From Ilumatobacteraceae bacterium (GTDB taxonomy: Bacteria; Actinomycetota; Acidimicrobiia; Acidimicrobiales; Ilumatobacteraceae): a stretch of DNA of 16,368 nucleotides. Of the stretch, positions 6,345 through 14,201 are shown one piece after another. Where the stretch lies: assembly GCA_023257035.1 (NCBI GenBank), contig JALRDI010000237.1, forward strand, positions 1 through 16,368, in the 5' to 3' direction. The position numbers and the translations under genes are program-made. Positions within the stretch are counted from its first letter, which is position 1. Each line of letters begins with the position of its first letter. The notes below the pieces were generated by a model. The model worked only from the letters and a program-made list of their open reading frames with translations. It did no database searches and was not told where the DNA came from.

Positions 6345-6928
6345 GCCTTCAGCCACGCAGGGCGCTGTGCCTCATACGAATCGATCGCGTCAGCATGGCC
6401 GAGCGTGATTCCGATGTCATCAAGCCCCTCAAGGAACCGATGTTGTGTCGGCTGATCCATTGGGAACTCAGACGAAATTCCTGCGGCCGGCACCTCGACG
6501 AGAAGCTGTTCCATGTCGACGACGATCGAAGTTGAAGGATCCGTATCGATCGCTGCCCAGATCGCCTCGACTTCGTTGAGTGGAAGTACTGCTGGAACGA
6601 GGCCATTCTTCGTGCAGTTGTTACGGAAAATGTCGGAAAAACTTGGAGCGATGACGGCTTCGAATCCAGCTTGCTGAATTGCCCAAACTGCATGCTCGCG
6701 ACTTGAGCCGACGCCGAAGGATGGTCCTGCGACGAGGATGTTCGCACCAGCGAAACGTTCGTCATTCAACACGAATGAAGGATCATCGCGCCAGGTTGAG
6801 AAGAGTCCCTTCTCAAAGCCTGTCCGCTCGACCCGCTTCAACCACTCTGCAGGAATGATCTGATCGGTATCGACATCGCTGCGGCGAAGCGGAACCCCGG
6901 TACCTGTGATGACGCGTACGGCTTTCAT
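6341..6928 (-). CDS. leuD: 3-isopropylmalate dehydratase, small subunit
   Basis: Small swivelling subunit of isopropylmalate isomerase, which with LeuC converts 2- to 3-isopropylmalate. It has 195 residues, normal for the family. MKAVRVITGTGVPLRRSDVDTD at the start, GPSFGVGSSREHA (69-80) and the FRNNCTKNGL segment are the family signatures. Its ATG overlaps the leuC stop (ATGA, 6925-6928), so the subunits are translationally coupled. At its 3' end the TAA overlaps the TAG of the convergent lipoprotein gene (TTAG, 6341-6344), leaving no room for an intergenic terminator. Confidence 0.97.
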   Translation of the reverse strand: MKAVRVITGTGVPLRRSDVDTDQIIPAEWLKRVERTGFEKGLFSTWRDDPSFVLNDERFAGANILVAGPSFGVGSSREHAVWAIQQAGFEAVIAPSFSDIFRNNCTKNGLVPAVLPLNEVEAIWAAIDTDPSTSIVVDMEQLLVEVPAAGISSEFPMDQPTQHRFLEGLDDIGITLGHADAIDSYEAQRPAWLKA

Positions 6929-8334
6929 GAAAGATCCTCCGGAAGTGCAAACTGGCCAGCGACAGCGGTTGCTGCGGCAACGGCGGGAGACACGAGGTGT
7001 GTGCGACCGCCACGTCCTTGACGGCCCTCAAAATTTCGGTTCGATGTACTCGCTGAACGCTCACCCGGGGTGAGCTTGTCAGGGTTCATCGCAAGACACA
7101 TTGAGCAGCCCGGCTCGCGCCAATCTGCTCCGGCCGCGGTGAATACCTTGTCGAGACCCTCGGCCTCCGCTTGTGCCTTGACTCGATGCGATCCCGGGAC
7201 GACCATCACTCGCGGAACTGTCACTGTTCTGCCGTCAAGTACTGCGGCTGCGGCACGAAGGTCTTCGATGCGGCTGTTCGTGCATGACCCGATGAAGACA
7301 GTGTCGACCGGGACATCTCGCATGGCGGTTCCGGGCTCAAGGCCCATGTACTCAAGGGCACGACGGACGGTTTCTTGAGTGGTGGGATCAGTGAAGTCTT
7401 CTGGTGATGGAACATTTCCGTCGATTGAGGTGACCTGCGCTGGGTTTGTTCCCCAGGTGACCTGCGGACGAATCGTTGCGGCATCAATAACGACTTCTTT
7501 ATCCCACGCTGCGCCCTCGTCAGTGGTCAGCGTCGACCAGTCGGCAACTGCCGAGTCCCAGTCGTTGCCGGTAGGTGCGTGATCACGACCTTTTAGGTAT
7601 TCGAATGTCGTTGCGTCAGGGGCGATAAGCCCAGCCTTAGCGCCGGCTTCAATTGACATGTTGCAGACTGTCATGCGGCCTTCCATCGACAGTGAGGTAA
7701 TTGCCGAACCGCGGTACTCAATGACATGCCCAATGCCACCACCGGTGCCAATGGTGCCAATGATCGCGAGAACAACGTCTTTAGCGGTGACGCCTGGTTG
7801 AAGCTCGCCCTCAACGCTCACCGACATCCATTTTGGACGGCTCTGCGGCAGTGTCTGCGTCGCAAGCACATGCTCGACTTCGCTGGTTCCAATTCCAAAC
7901 GCGAGAGCACCGAATGCTCCGTGGGTGGCCGTGTGGCTGTCACCACAGACAATTGTTGTGCCAGGAAGAGTTCTTCCTTGTTCAGGGCTGATGACATGGA
8001 CAATGCCCTGGTCAGCGTTGCCCATTGGGTAGTTGACGATTCCGAATTCATCGGTGTTGACGCGGAGTGTCTCGACCTGCTTGGCAGAAATTGGATCAGC
8101 AATCGGTTGATCGATGTTTTCTGTTGGCACGTTGTGGTCCTCGGTGGCAACGGTCAACTCCGGTCGGCGAACGGTGCGTCCGCTCATGCGAAGGCCATCA
8201 AATGCTTGGGGGCTGGTGACCTCGTGGATGAGATGGAGATCGATGTAGAGGAGGTCGGCCTCACCCGGGGTTGATGTGACGAGGTGACGGTGCCAGATCT
8301 TCTCCGGCAGGGTCATCGGTCGTTCGGTCGTCAT
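6925..8334 (-). CDS. leuC: 3-isopropylmalate dehydratase, large subunit
   Basis: Large, 4Fe-4S-containing subunit of isopropylmalate isomerase (aconitase family). From ATG 8334 it has 469 residues, the usual size. Cluster ligands are visible at Cys351 (GSCTNSR), Cys410 and Cys413 (PGCSMCLAMNPD), with the GDSHTATHGAFGALAFGIGTSE segment at 131-152. The start is not certain: the frame is open to an ATG at 8379, and ATG 8316 would begin MTLPEKIWHRH, the first conserved residues. I chose 8334 as the start closest to family length without the non-conserved upstream residues. leuC lies 107 nt after the FKBP gene, the only sizeable gap in this minus-strand run, and a candidate -10 lies in that gap. 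No leucine-rich leader peptide was found before it, in contrast to leuA. Confidence 0.95.
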   Translation of the reverse strand: MTTERPMTLPEKIWHRHLVTSTPGEADLLYIDLHLIHEVTSPQAFDGLRMSGRTVRRPELTVATEDHNVPTENIDQPIADPISAKQVETLRVNTDEFGIVNYPMGNADQGIVHVISPEQGRTLPGTTIVCGDSHTATHGAFGALAFGIGTSEVEHVLATQTLPQSRPKWMSVSVEGELQPGVTAKDVVLAIIGTIGTGGGIGHVIEYRGSAITSLSMEGRMTVCNMSIEAGAKAGLIAPDATTFEYLKGRDHAPTGNDWDSAVADWSTLTTDEGAAWDKEVVIDAATIRPQVTWGTNPAQVTSIDGNVPSPEDFTDPTTQETVRRALEYMGLEPGTAMRDVPVDTVFIGSCTNSRIEDLRAAAAVLDGRTVTVPRVMVVPGSHRVKAQAEAEGLDKVFTAAGADWREPGCSMCLAMNPDKLTPGERSASTSNRNFEGRQGRGGRTHLVSPAVAAATAVAGQFALPEDLS

Positions 8335-8401
8335 GTTGCTGTGTTTCCGTTCTGTATCGCTGATCACTGAAGCGGCCATACGCGCTCGTTTAGACGTGAC
8401 G

Positions 8402-8407
8402 AATCTA
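8402..8407 (-). promoter_or_regulatory. candidate -10 hexamer upstream of leuC
   Basis: TAGATT on the minus strand in the 107-nt gap between the FKBP gene and leuC, about 67 nt before ATG 8334. There is no convincing -35. It would let leuCD be transcribed apart from the greA-led run. Confidence 0.3.
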
Positions 8408-8441
8408 CCCGGATACCGGCTGAAGCCGTGTGGTGGCCGAC

Positions 8442-9350
8442 TCAGTAGGTGCCAACAAGTTCGACGACGAGTAGAACTGGAGTTCCCCCGTCAAGACCGA
8501 GGTCAGGGATACCTTCATCTCCGAAGGCCAACTCGGCCGGTACTGACATCGCGCGAATGCCTCCGACCGTCATTCCTTGCAGCCCTTCATAGAGCCCAGG
8601 AATCGAGTACCCCTCGACAACTTCGATGAGCGTGGGTTGGCCCTCAGACCATGTTTCAAACAGGATCTCACCCGATTCGGCATTGCCAATGAGAAGGTGC
8701 ACGATTGCGCTGTCGCCCACACCGATTGTCGCTCCGTCTCCTTCAGAGATATCGACGAGTTCAAGTGCATCGGTTGGTGGGTAGTCGGCGGCATCAATTT
8801 CTGGGATGTCATCGGCAGTTGAGGTGGCAACTACTGCTCGGACCTCAAGCATGAATGTCAGTGCATCACCGGCTTCGATGACTCCCCCTGGCGGGTTATC
8901 GCCATAGGCGAGCTCGGCCGGAATATCGAGCCGTCGCAGACCGCCGGCCTTTGCGCCGATAAGTCCTGTATCCCACCCTTCAATGACTGACCCGATGCCG
9001 ACGGTGAATGCGATGGGTTCGCCGCGCTGGTAGCTGTTGTCAAACTCAAGTCCATCCTCGGAGCGAATGCCGGTGTAATCGACCCAGACGGTGTCGCCTT
9101 CGGCGACCGCTCGGCCAGTTCCCTCTGAGATATCGGTGATGACGAGTTCGGTTGGAACGCTGTCCGGGGCCTCAACCTCGGGTCGATCAAGTCGTATTGC
9201 CACTGTGGTCGTTGTCTCGCTGAGTGGTTCGAGCGAGACATCTGTGACGTCCGCATCTTCCGCCGTTTCGGCAGAGTCGCTCCCTCCGCAAGAGGTGAAC
9301 GCAAAGAGCGCGGTGAAGGCGACGAGAGTGAGTCTGAGGGGTGCAACCAT
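8442..9350 (-). CDS. lipoprotein with two FKBP-type peptidyl-prolyl isomerase domains
   Basis: A 302-residue, probably membrane-anchored folding factor. The signal peptide MVAPLRLTLVAFTALFAFTS precedes Cys21 (FTSC lipobox), then an acidic, Thr-rich linker to about 65. Domain 1 (about 66-174) is a canonical FKBP fold with the binding-pocket residues in place: Asp104 (EFDNS), Trp126 (VIEGWDTGL), Tyr149 (AYGDNPPG) and Phe166 (LTFMLEV). Domain 2 (about 196-302) is a diverged copy in which the matching residues are Glu232, Leu253 (SIPGLYEGL), Phe276 (AFGDEG) and Leu, so it may bind or dimerise rather than catalyse. I start at ATG 9350, where the signal peptide begins; the frame is open to 9464 but that part overlaps the kinase gene and is not signal-like. 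It lies 23 nt after the kinase gene, in the same run. Confidence 0.92.
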   Translation of the reverse strand: MVAPLRLTLVAFTALFAFTSCGGSDSAETAEDADVTDVSLEPLSETTTTVAIRLDRPEVEAPDSVPTELVITDISEGTGRAVAEGDTVWVDYTGIRSEDGLEFDNSYQRGEPIAFTVGIGSVIEGWDTGLIGAKAGGLRRLDIPAELAYGDNPPGGVIEAGDALTFMLEVRAVVATSTADDIPEIDAADYPPTDALELVDISEGDGATIGVGDSAIVHLLIGNAESGEILFETWSEGQPTLIEVVEGYSIPGLYEGLQGMTVGGIRAMSVPAELAFGDEGIPDLGLDGGTPVLLVVELVGTY

Positions 9351-9373
9351 GAGGCCGACCGTACCGGCGTTGG

Positions 9374-10774
9374 CTACGACTTTGTGTTCGCAGCGCGCAT
9401 TCTGAGCCAGTCCGCCTCTGCATGGCCCAACGGAGTGCTCGGTGCAGACCTCGTGAACGGCCACAATTCTTCTGCGATCTCCCGGTAATTGCCGGTGGCG
9501 TTGAGATCTCCTAGGAGGGCATACAGCCCAAGGTTGATCCGCTGAATGAAGACGAAGGCTCGTGGAACCGTCGCATATTGCGATATCGGGCTGCTGCGAT
9601 CGAACGTATGCCGGACAATTCCAGATGCATATTCCGGTGTCCAGGTGATCTCGCGTCGAGCTGCGATCGGTTCGTAAAACCTCGAGAAATAGGTTCCGAC
9701 ATCACTGGTCTCAACTGGTGCATCAACTTTCAGCATTCCTGCGTTCTCAAGCACCGACCTGAAGCCGGGAACATCATGATCAACCGCTGCAAGTCGAACC
9801 ATTGTTTCGAACGTGGTCATCTCGTCGACGGAAAAATCTTTGACAAGGCCAAAGTCGAGAAACGTGACTTTGCCATCACGATGGAACAGGTAGTTACCGG
9901 GGTGTGGATCGCCATTGAACGAGCGCATTGTGTAGAGACTGCGGAAGACGAACCGGAACATTGTCTCGGCGATCGCATCTCGCTCGTGTTTGTCCCAGGT
10001 GAGTACTTCTGACCAAGTATGACCGCTGACGAGTTCAGTCGTCAGCACGCGACGTGAGCAGAACTTCGGAATGACGTCTGGTACCGAGATTGTCGGATGA
10101 CCCCGGTAGAAGTCAGCGAAGCGCTGTTGATTCTGTGCCTCACGTGTGTAGTCGAGCTCTTCGGTGAGGCGCTCTTTGATTTCCTCGACCATGTCTGTCG
10201 GATCGAGGCCCCCAAAACCTTGCTTCAAGATGGTTCCGAGGATGTTGGCGTTCTTCAGGTCTGCTGCGATCGCTGTATCGACCCCCGGGTACTGCACTTT
10301 CACCGCAACCGCTCGTTCTTGGCCAGTTTCGTCATCGATGACAATCGCTCGGTGGACCTGACCGATTGAAGCCGCAGCGATCGGTGTGGGGTCCCATTCA
10401 ACGAATAGCTCTGAGGGATCCGCACCAAGTTCTTCACTAATGACGGCACTAGCGAGTTCGGCACTCATCGGCGGAGCGTTGTTCTGCAACGTGGCAAGTG
10501 CTGCTCGAAGCGGCTCTGGCAGAGCATCGTCGAGATACGACGCCATCTGGCCCAGCTTCATGAGGGCGCCCTTCATTTGACCGAGTTCTTCGGTGACATG
10601 CTGAGCTGTCGCAATTTGCTTTCTCGTGTCGAGTTCGGAACGTCGATCTGCGTCGGCGAACACTTTTCGAGCAGCGGTGCTCAGGTGTGTTGCGCCAACT
10701 TTTGCGCCAAGGCGGGCAACACGAGCTGACCGGCCGACCCAGTTGGTGCTTGACGGGCCCGATAGTCGGCTCAT
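9374..10774 (-). CDS. ABC1/UbiB/ADCK-family atypical kinase
   Basis: A 466-residue member of the atypical protein-kinase-like family linked to quinone and isoprenoid-lipid metabolism. Motifs in order: KLGQ (73-76, the KxGQ motif), the Ala-rich nucleotide loop IAAASIGQVHRA (132-143), Lys159 in VAVKVQYPG, the ExD motif EELD (205-208), GDPHPGNYLF (288-297, catalytic Asp and Asn) and DFG (307-309). All signature residues are present, so it should be active as an ATPase or kinase. There is no evident C-terminal transmembrane pair; the protein ends in a polar tail. Its ATG overlaps the stop of the upstream hydrolase gene (ATGA, 10771-10774), indicating coupled translation. The substrate is unknown. 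In actinobacteria menaquinone rather than ubiquinone is the usual quinone, so the ubiB symbol is not used. Confidence 0.92.
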   Translation of the reverse strand: MSRLSGPSSTNWVGRSARVARLGAKVGATHLSTAARKVFADADRRSELDTRKQIATAQHVTEELGQMKGALMKLGQMASYLDDALPEPLRAALATLQNNAPPMSAELASAVISEELGADPSELFVEWDPTPIAAASIGQVHRAIVIDDETGQERAVAVKVQYPGVDTAIAADLKNANILGTILKQGFGGLDPTDMVEEIKERLTEELDYTREAQNQQRFADFYRGHPTISVPDVIPKFCSRRVLTTELVSGHTWSEVLTWDKHERDAIAETMFRFVFRSLYTMRSFNGDPHPGNYLFHRDGKVTFLDFGLVKDFSVDEMTTFETMVRLAAVDHDVPGFRSVLENAGMLKVDAPVETSDVGTYFSRFYEPIAARREITWTPEYASGIVRHTFDRSSPISQYATVPRAFVFIQRINLGLYALLGDLNATGNYREIAEELWPFTRSAPSTPLGHAEADWLRMRAANTKS

Positions 10775-11652
10775 GATGATGCGTTCGCCCGGCGAGCAAC
10801 ACTCTCGATCGCTCGAACAAGGGTCGGCACAAATCGGTCGGCTTGGGCAACGATTGCGTCGTGCTCGCCTTTCACCCGGAAGACATCGGCGTCTGGAATG
10901 AGGTCAAATAACTTCACCTGGCGCGACAGAGGTACGACGGGATCATCGAGAGTGGCGACGACCGAAGCTGGTACATCGATTGTGTGGGCCCATTCGAGTG
11001 ATGAGAATTGACCGACGGCGTGGCCGGCTTCGAGCACCATTCTCCAGTCGTGTTGCGCTGCTTGAGAAATCGCCCAAGGTCCCCAGCTTTCTGACTTTCG
11101 TTGGAGATAGAACTGCTCACTAAACCAATCACGGGCCTGTCCAGGAGTGAGGCGGGCGAGGGTCGCAAGCCCGTTTAGCCCCATGAAGCTCAATCGTTCC
11201 TCGCGGCGTTCAGAAAAGTACGGGGCGGTTGCGCAGAGGACGAGACCATCCACTCGGTCTGGGTGCTGCTTCCATAGCAATTGAGCGATCGTGCCGCCCA
11301 TTGAGTACCCGACGCCGATGACGTGCTCGACGCCAAGAGCGTCGGCCACCCGAATGACGTCGTCGGCGCAGTCCTCGAGCCGAAAAGACTTCTTCGAGCG
11401 GATACCTGATCCGTGTCCGCGCTGGTCAAACGCGATGATCGAGAATTGCTCACCAAGCGCCTTGTACGCCGAGAAGTAGTTGATATCGACACTCGCAGTC
11501 CAGCCATGGAGGAGCGCAATGGTCGGGGCGCCGGCAGGGCCTTGGACATGTCGAACGCTGAGTTCTCCAAGGCCATCGAGTTCAACCGTTGTTGCTGGGG
11601 GCAACGGCGGGGCGAGAGCCTCTGATTCGTTGTTGATATCGATTGTCGTCAC
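10771..11652 (-). CDS. alpha/beta hydrolase
   Basis: A 293-residue alpha/beta-hydrolase-fold enzyme of unknown substrate. The oxyanion segment LLHGW (47-51), the nucleophile elbow GYSMGG (115-120, Ser117), the acid in ATLDDPVVP (Asp236 or Asp237) and the base in GEHDAIV (His264) form a complete catalytic triad. FDQRGHGSG (75-83) is typical of esterase/epoxide-hydrolase-like members. The start is GTG 11652, 22 nt after the greA stop; the first 20 residues are not conserved-looking, so a later start is possible. It overlaps the kinase gene by 4 nt and so is probably made in step with it. No signal peptide is seen, so it should act in the cytosol. The neighbourhood (kinase of the quinone/lipid type) hints at a lipid or quinone-related substrate, but this is inference only. 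Confidence 0.9.
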   Translation of the reverse strand: MTTIDINNESEALAPPLPPATTVELDGLGELSVRHVQGPAGAPTIALLHGWTASVDINYFSAYKALGEQFSIIAFDQRGHGSGIRSKKSFRLEDCADDVIRVADALGVEHVIGVGYSMGGTIAQLLWKQHPDRVDGLVLCATAPYFSERREERLSFMGLNGLATLARLTPGQARDWFSEQFYLQRKSESWGPWAISQAAQHDWRMVLEAGHAVGQFSSLEWAHTIDVPASVVATLDDPVVPLSRQVKLFDLIPDADVFRVKGEHDAIVAQADRFVPTLVRAIESVARRANASS

Positions 11653-11674
11653 GCCTGTCGCCGCCCGGGGTTGA

Positions 11675-12136
11675 TTAGAGATCTTCGATGGAGAGGATCT
11701 CTACTTTCAACGTCCCGTTTGGTCCTTCGTATTCCAATGGGCCGGGGCCGGAGGTGTTAGCAAGAGCATCGCCGAGTGGAGATCCGGGTCCGACAATGGT
11801 GATATCGGCTGGGAGGCCGTCACGTTCTTCTTGGCTGCCGATGACAAAGCGCTCGGCCATATCTGCGTCGTCACCTTCATAGATCATCGTGAAGACTTGA
11901 CGGGCTCCCTCGACGACGACCGCGGTTTCTAACAGGTGTTCAAGTTGCCGGATACGTCCTTCCATATGACCTTGCTTGTCTTTGGCGGCGTGGTATCCAG
12001 CGTTTTCTTTCAGATCGCCTTCGGCGCGGGCGAGTTCGATCTCTTCCGCGACTTCAATTCGTCCGCGAGTGGAGAGATCTTCGTATTCTGCCTTTAGGCG
12101 CTCGTAGGCATCTCGTGAGAGTTGCTGCTCGCTCAT
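11675..12136 (-). CDS. greA: transcription elongation factor GreA
   Basis: Stimulates cleavage of backtracked RNA in the RNA polymerase secondary channel, freeing stalled complexes. It has 153 residues. The N-terminal coiled coil covers about 5-75 with the tip LARAEGDLKENAGYHAAKD, placing Asp41 and Glu44 at the catalytic positions known from E. coli GreA. The C-terminal globular half starts near 80. Two in-frame ATGs exist (12142 and 12136). I choose 12136 because TAACGT lies exactly 6 nt upstream (12148-12143) and because MSEQQLSRDAYERL is the usual start. It is the first gene of the minus-strand run down to leuD, and it is divergent from leuB. Confidence 0.96.
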   Translation of the reverse strand: MSEQQLSRDAYERLKAEYEDLSTRGRIEVAEEIELARAEGDLKENAGYHAAKDKQGHMEGRIRQLEHLLETAVVVEGARQVFTMIYEGDDADMAERFVIGSQEERDGLPADITIVGPGSPLGDALANTSGPGPLEYEGPNGTLKVEILSIEDL

Positions 12137-12142
12137 ATTCAT

Positions 12143-12148
12143 ACGTTA
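12143..12148 (-). promoter_or_regulatory. -10 hexamer, leaderless promoter of greA
   Basis: TAACGT (12148-12143) on the minus strand, then exactly 6 nt to ATG 12136. It argues for the second of two ATGs as start. No clear -35. Confidence 0.5.
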
Positions 12149-12197
12149 TCGGAGCCGAGAACCGTCATTTCTTGCACGCGACTGAATCATGTCGGCG

Positions 12198-12203
12198 TAG
12201 CCT
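12198..12203 (+). promoter_or_regulatory. -10 hexamer, leaderless promoter of leuB
   Basis: TAGCCT exactly 6 nt before ATG 12210. TTGCAC lies 20 nt further upstream, too far for a standard -35. No room for a leader peptide, so leuB is not attenuated like leuA. Confidence 0.55.
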
Positions 12204-12209
12204 TCGAGT

Positions 12210-13202
12210 ATGGCTTATCGCATTGCAGTTGTAGGGGGAGATGGCATTGGCCCAGAGGTCACTGCCGAGGCATTGAAGGTCGTACGGGCTTCTGGAGTTG
12301 AGATCGAGACCGAGGATTTCGATCTTGGTGGCGCCAGATATCTCAATGATGGCGAAATTCTGTCGGATGAAACCCTCGATGAGCTGAGAAATTTTGATGC
12401 AATCCTTCTTGGCGCAGTCGGCGATCCGCGCGTCCCTCCTGGTGTGATTGAGCGGGGATTATTGCTGAAAATGCGTTTCGAACTTGACCTCTATGTCAAC
12501 CAGCGGCCGTTCGTCGGTACCGCACCGGGCCACACCCGGCCTCACGACTTTGTGGTGATTCGCGAGAACACTGAAGGCCCGTATGTCGGCGAGGGCGGTG
12601 TGCTCCGCAAAGGCACGCCAAATGAAGTGGCAACACAAGGGTCAGTCAACTCTCGCATGGGTGTTGAGCGCTGCGTTCGGTACGCGTTCGAGCTTGCGAT
12701 GCAACGCGAACGGAAGCACGTGACGCTCGTGCACAAGACCAACGTGTTGACCTTCTCGGGGGACCTCTGGGAACGCACCTTTAATTTGGTGGCAGCGGAA
12801 TTCCCGCAGATTGAAACGGCGTACAACCACGTTGATGCAGCATGTATCTACTTTGTCCAAGACCCTCACCGTTATGACGTCGTCGTGACCGACAACCTAT
12901 TTGGCGACATTCTGACCGACCTTGGCGGCGCGGTCTCAGGCGGAATTGGCCTTGCTTCGTCCGCGAATCTCAATCCGTCCCGCTCTGGTCCTTCGATGTT
13001 CGAGCCAGTGCATGGTTCTGCGCCGGACATCGCAGGGACAGGGGTCGCAAACCCGACTGCTGCGGTATTGTCCGCAGCACTAATGCTTGATTTCCTTGGC
13101 GAGTCTGATGCCGCCCGGCGAATCGAGGCCGCGTGTGCAGAGGTTCCGACTGAAGGAACCGTTGCCATCGGTGACATGATCGCATCACGCGTTTCTGGTT
13201 GA
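12210..13202 (+). CDS. leuB: 3-isopropylmalate dehydrogenase
   Basis: Oxidises and decarboxylates 3-isopropylmalate to 2-oxoisocaproate with NAD and a divalent metal. It has 330 residues, short like the mycobacterial enzyme. Substrate residues are Arg89 and Arg99 (LLKMRFELDLYVNQRP), Arg118 (RENTEGPYVGEGG) and Lys176 (VHKTNVL). Metal-binding Asp209, Asp233 and Asp237 lie in NHVDA and in the signature NLFGDILTDLGGAVSGG (229-245). RENTEGPYVG, rather than the E. coli RELTGGIYFG, marks the actinobacterial type. ATG 12210 fits both homology and the leaderless -10. ilvE follows after 43 nt on the same strand, so the last two steps of leucine synthesis are paired. Confidence 0.97.
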   Translation: MAYRIAVVGGDGIGPEVTAEALKVVRASGVEIETEDFDLGGARYLNDGEILSDETLDELRNFDAILLGAVGDPRVPPGVIERGLLLKMRFELDLYVNQRPFVGTAPGHTRPHDFVVIRENTEGPYVGEGGVLRKGTPNEVATQGSVNSRMGVERCVRYAFELAMQRERKHVTLVHKTNVLTFSGDLWERTFNLVAAEFPQIETAYNHVDAACIYFVQDPHRYDVVVTDNLFGDILTDLGGAVSGGIGLASSANLNPSRSGPSMFEPVHGSAPDIAGTGVANPTAAVLSAALMLDFLGESDAARRIEAACAEVPTEGTVAIGDMIASRVSG

Positions 13203-13245
13203 TCGAAGCGCCGAATACCATCTGTTCGTCTGAAAGACTGCTGAC

Positions 13246-14163
13246 ATGCCCATTACCCCAACTCCCAAAATTTGGATGAATGGTTCGCTCGTTGATTGGG
13301 CGGATGCCAACGTGCACATTCTTACGCACACCCTTCACTACGGAATGGGAGTATTCGAAGGCATTCGCGCATACGAAACTGCTGATGGGCCGGCGGTATT
13401 TCGGTTGACGGAACACATTGAGCGTCTTCACAAATCAGCGAAGATTCTCGGAATGCCGATGCCGTATTCGGTTGAAGAACTGATTGCAGCAACGAAAGAG
13501 ACGGTGGCGTCAACAGGCCTCGACTCTTGTTACATCAGGCCAATCGCGTATTTCGGATATGGCGAGATGGGCCTCAACACGCTTCCCTGCAAGGTTGACG
13601 TTGCGATCGCGTGTTGGCCGTGGGGCGCCTACTTGGGTGACGATGCCGTTGAGAAGGGCGTCCGTCTCAAGACCTCTTCGTGGACCCGCCACGATCACAA
13701 CACCATGCCGCCTGCGGCGAAGACGGTTGGCAACTACGTCAACTCATCTCTCGCGAAGGTCGAAGCGTTGCAGGCGGGTTATGACGAGGCTGTCATGCTT
13801 GCGCCAAATGGCTTGGTCGCTGAATGCTCTGGCGAGAACTTGTTCGTTGCCCGACATGGCAAGTTGCTGACGCCTCCGCTTTCGGCTGGAGCCCTCGAGG
13901 GAATCACGCAAAGCACCGTGATGACGATCGCATCAGACCTCGGATTCGATGCTCGTACCGACAATCTCGCGCGGAGTGATCTTTACATCGCTGAAGAAGC
14001 ATTTGTTGTTGGAACGGCAGCTGAAGTGTCATCGGTCAACTCGGTAGACGATCGAGAGATTCCGTGCCCAGGCCCAATGACGCGAGCAATTGCTGAGGCA
14101 TACGGCGACGCGGTGCGAGGAAAAATCGATCGCTACCGCCATTGGTGCGAACTCGTCGCCTGA
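13246..14163 (+). CDS. ilvE: branched-chain amino acid aminotransferase
   Basis: PLP-dependent (fold type IV) transaminase for the final step to leucine, isoleucine and valine. It has 305 residues. The N-terminal KIWMNGSLVDWADANVHILT, the HYGMGVFEGIRAY segment (31-43) and AAKTVGNYVNS with Lys159, the position of the PLP lysine in E. coli IlvE, identify the class I BCAT. AECSGENLFVARHGKLLTP and EGITQSTVM are the PLP-phosphate-side motifs. It lies 43 nt after leuB, probably co-transcribed. No strong ribosome site is seen; GAAAGA lies 9 nt before the ATG. The gene ends 38 nt from the convergent nucleoside hydrolase gene, with no good terminator between them. Confidence 0.96.
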   Translation: MPITPTPKIWMNGSLVDWADANVHILTHTLHYGMGVFEGIRAYETADGPAVFRLTEHIERLHKSAKILGMPMPYSVEELIAATKETVASTGLDSCYIRPIAYFGYGEMGLNTLPCKVDVAIACWPWGAYLGDDAVEKGVRLKTSSWTRHDHNTMPPAAKTVGNYVNSSLAKVEALQAGYDEAVMLAPNGLVAECSGENLFVARHGKLLTPPLSAGALEGITQSTVMTIASDLGFDARTDNLARSDLYIAEEAFVVGTAAEVSSVNSVDDREIPCPGPMTRAIAEAYGDAVRGKIDRYRHWCELVA

Positions 14164-14201
14164 GTGATGTGAAGGTCAGCGCTGGTTCGCGAGCCGTCAA
14201 C

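Noticed and set aside
8415..8430. CGGCT-TC-AGCCG inverted repeat downstream of the FKBP gene as a terminator
   Set aside because: The loop is only 2 nt and no T tract follows, so it is too weak to call.
8335..8441. A leucine leader peptide before leuC
   Set aside because: No short frame with a Leu run and no hairpin with a T tract was found in this gap.
14177..14192. Inverted sequence GGTTCGCGAGCC between ilvE and the nucleoside hydrolase as a terminator
   Set aside because: The stem is 4-5 bp with a G-U pair and no T-rich tail on either strand.
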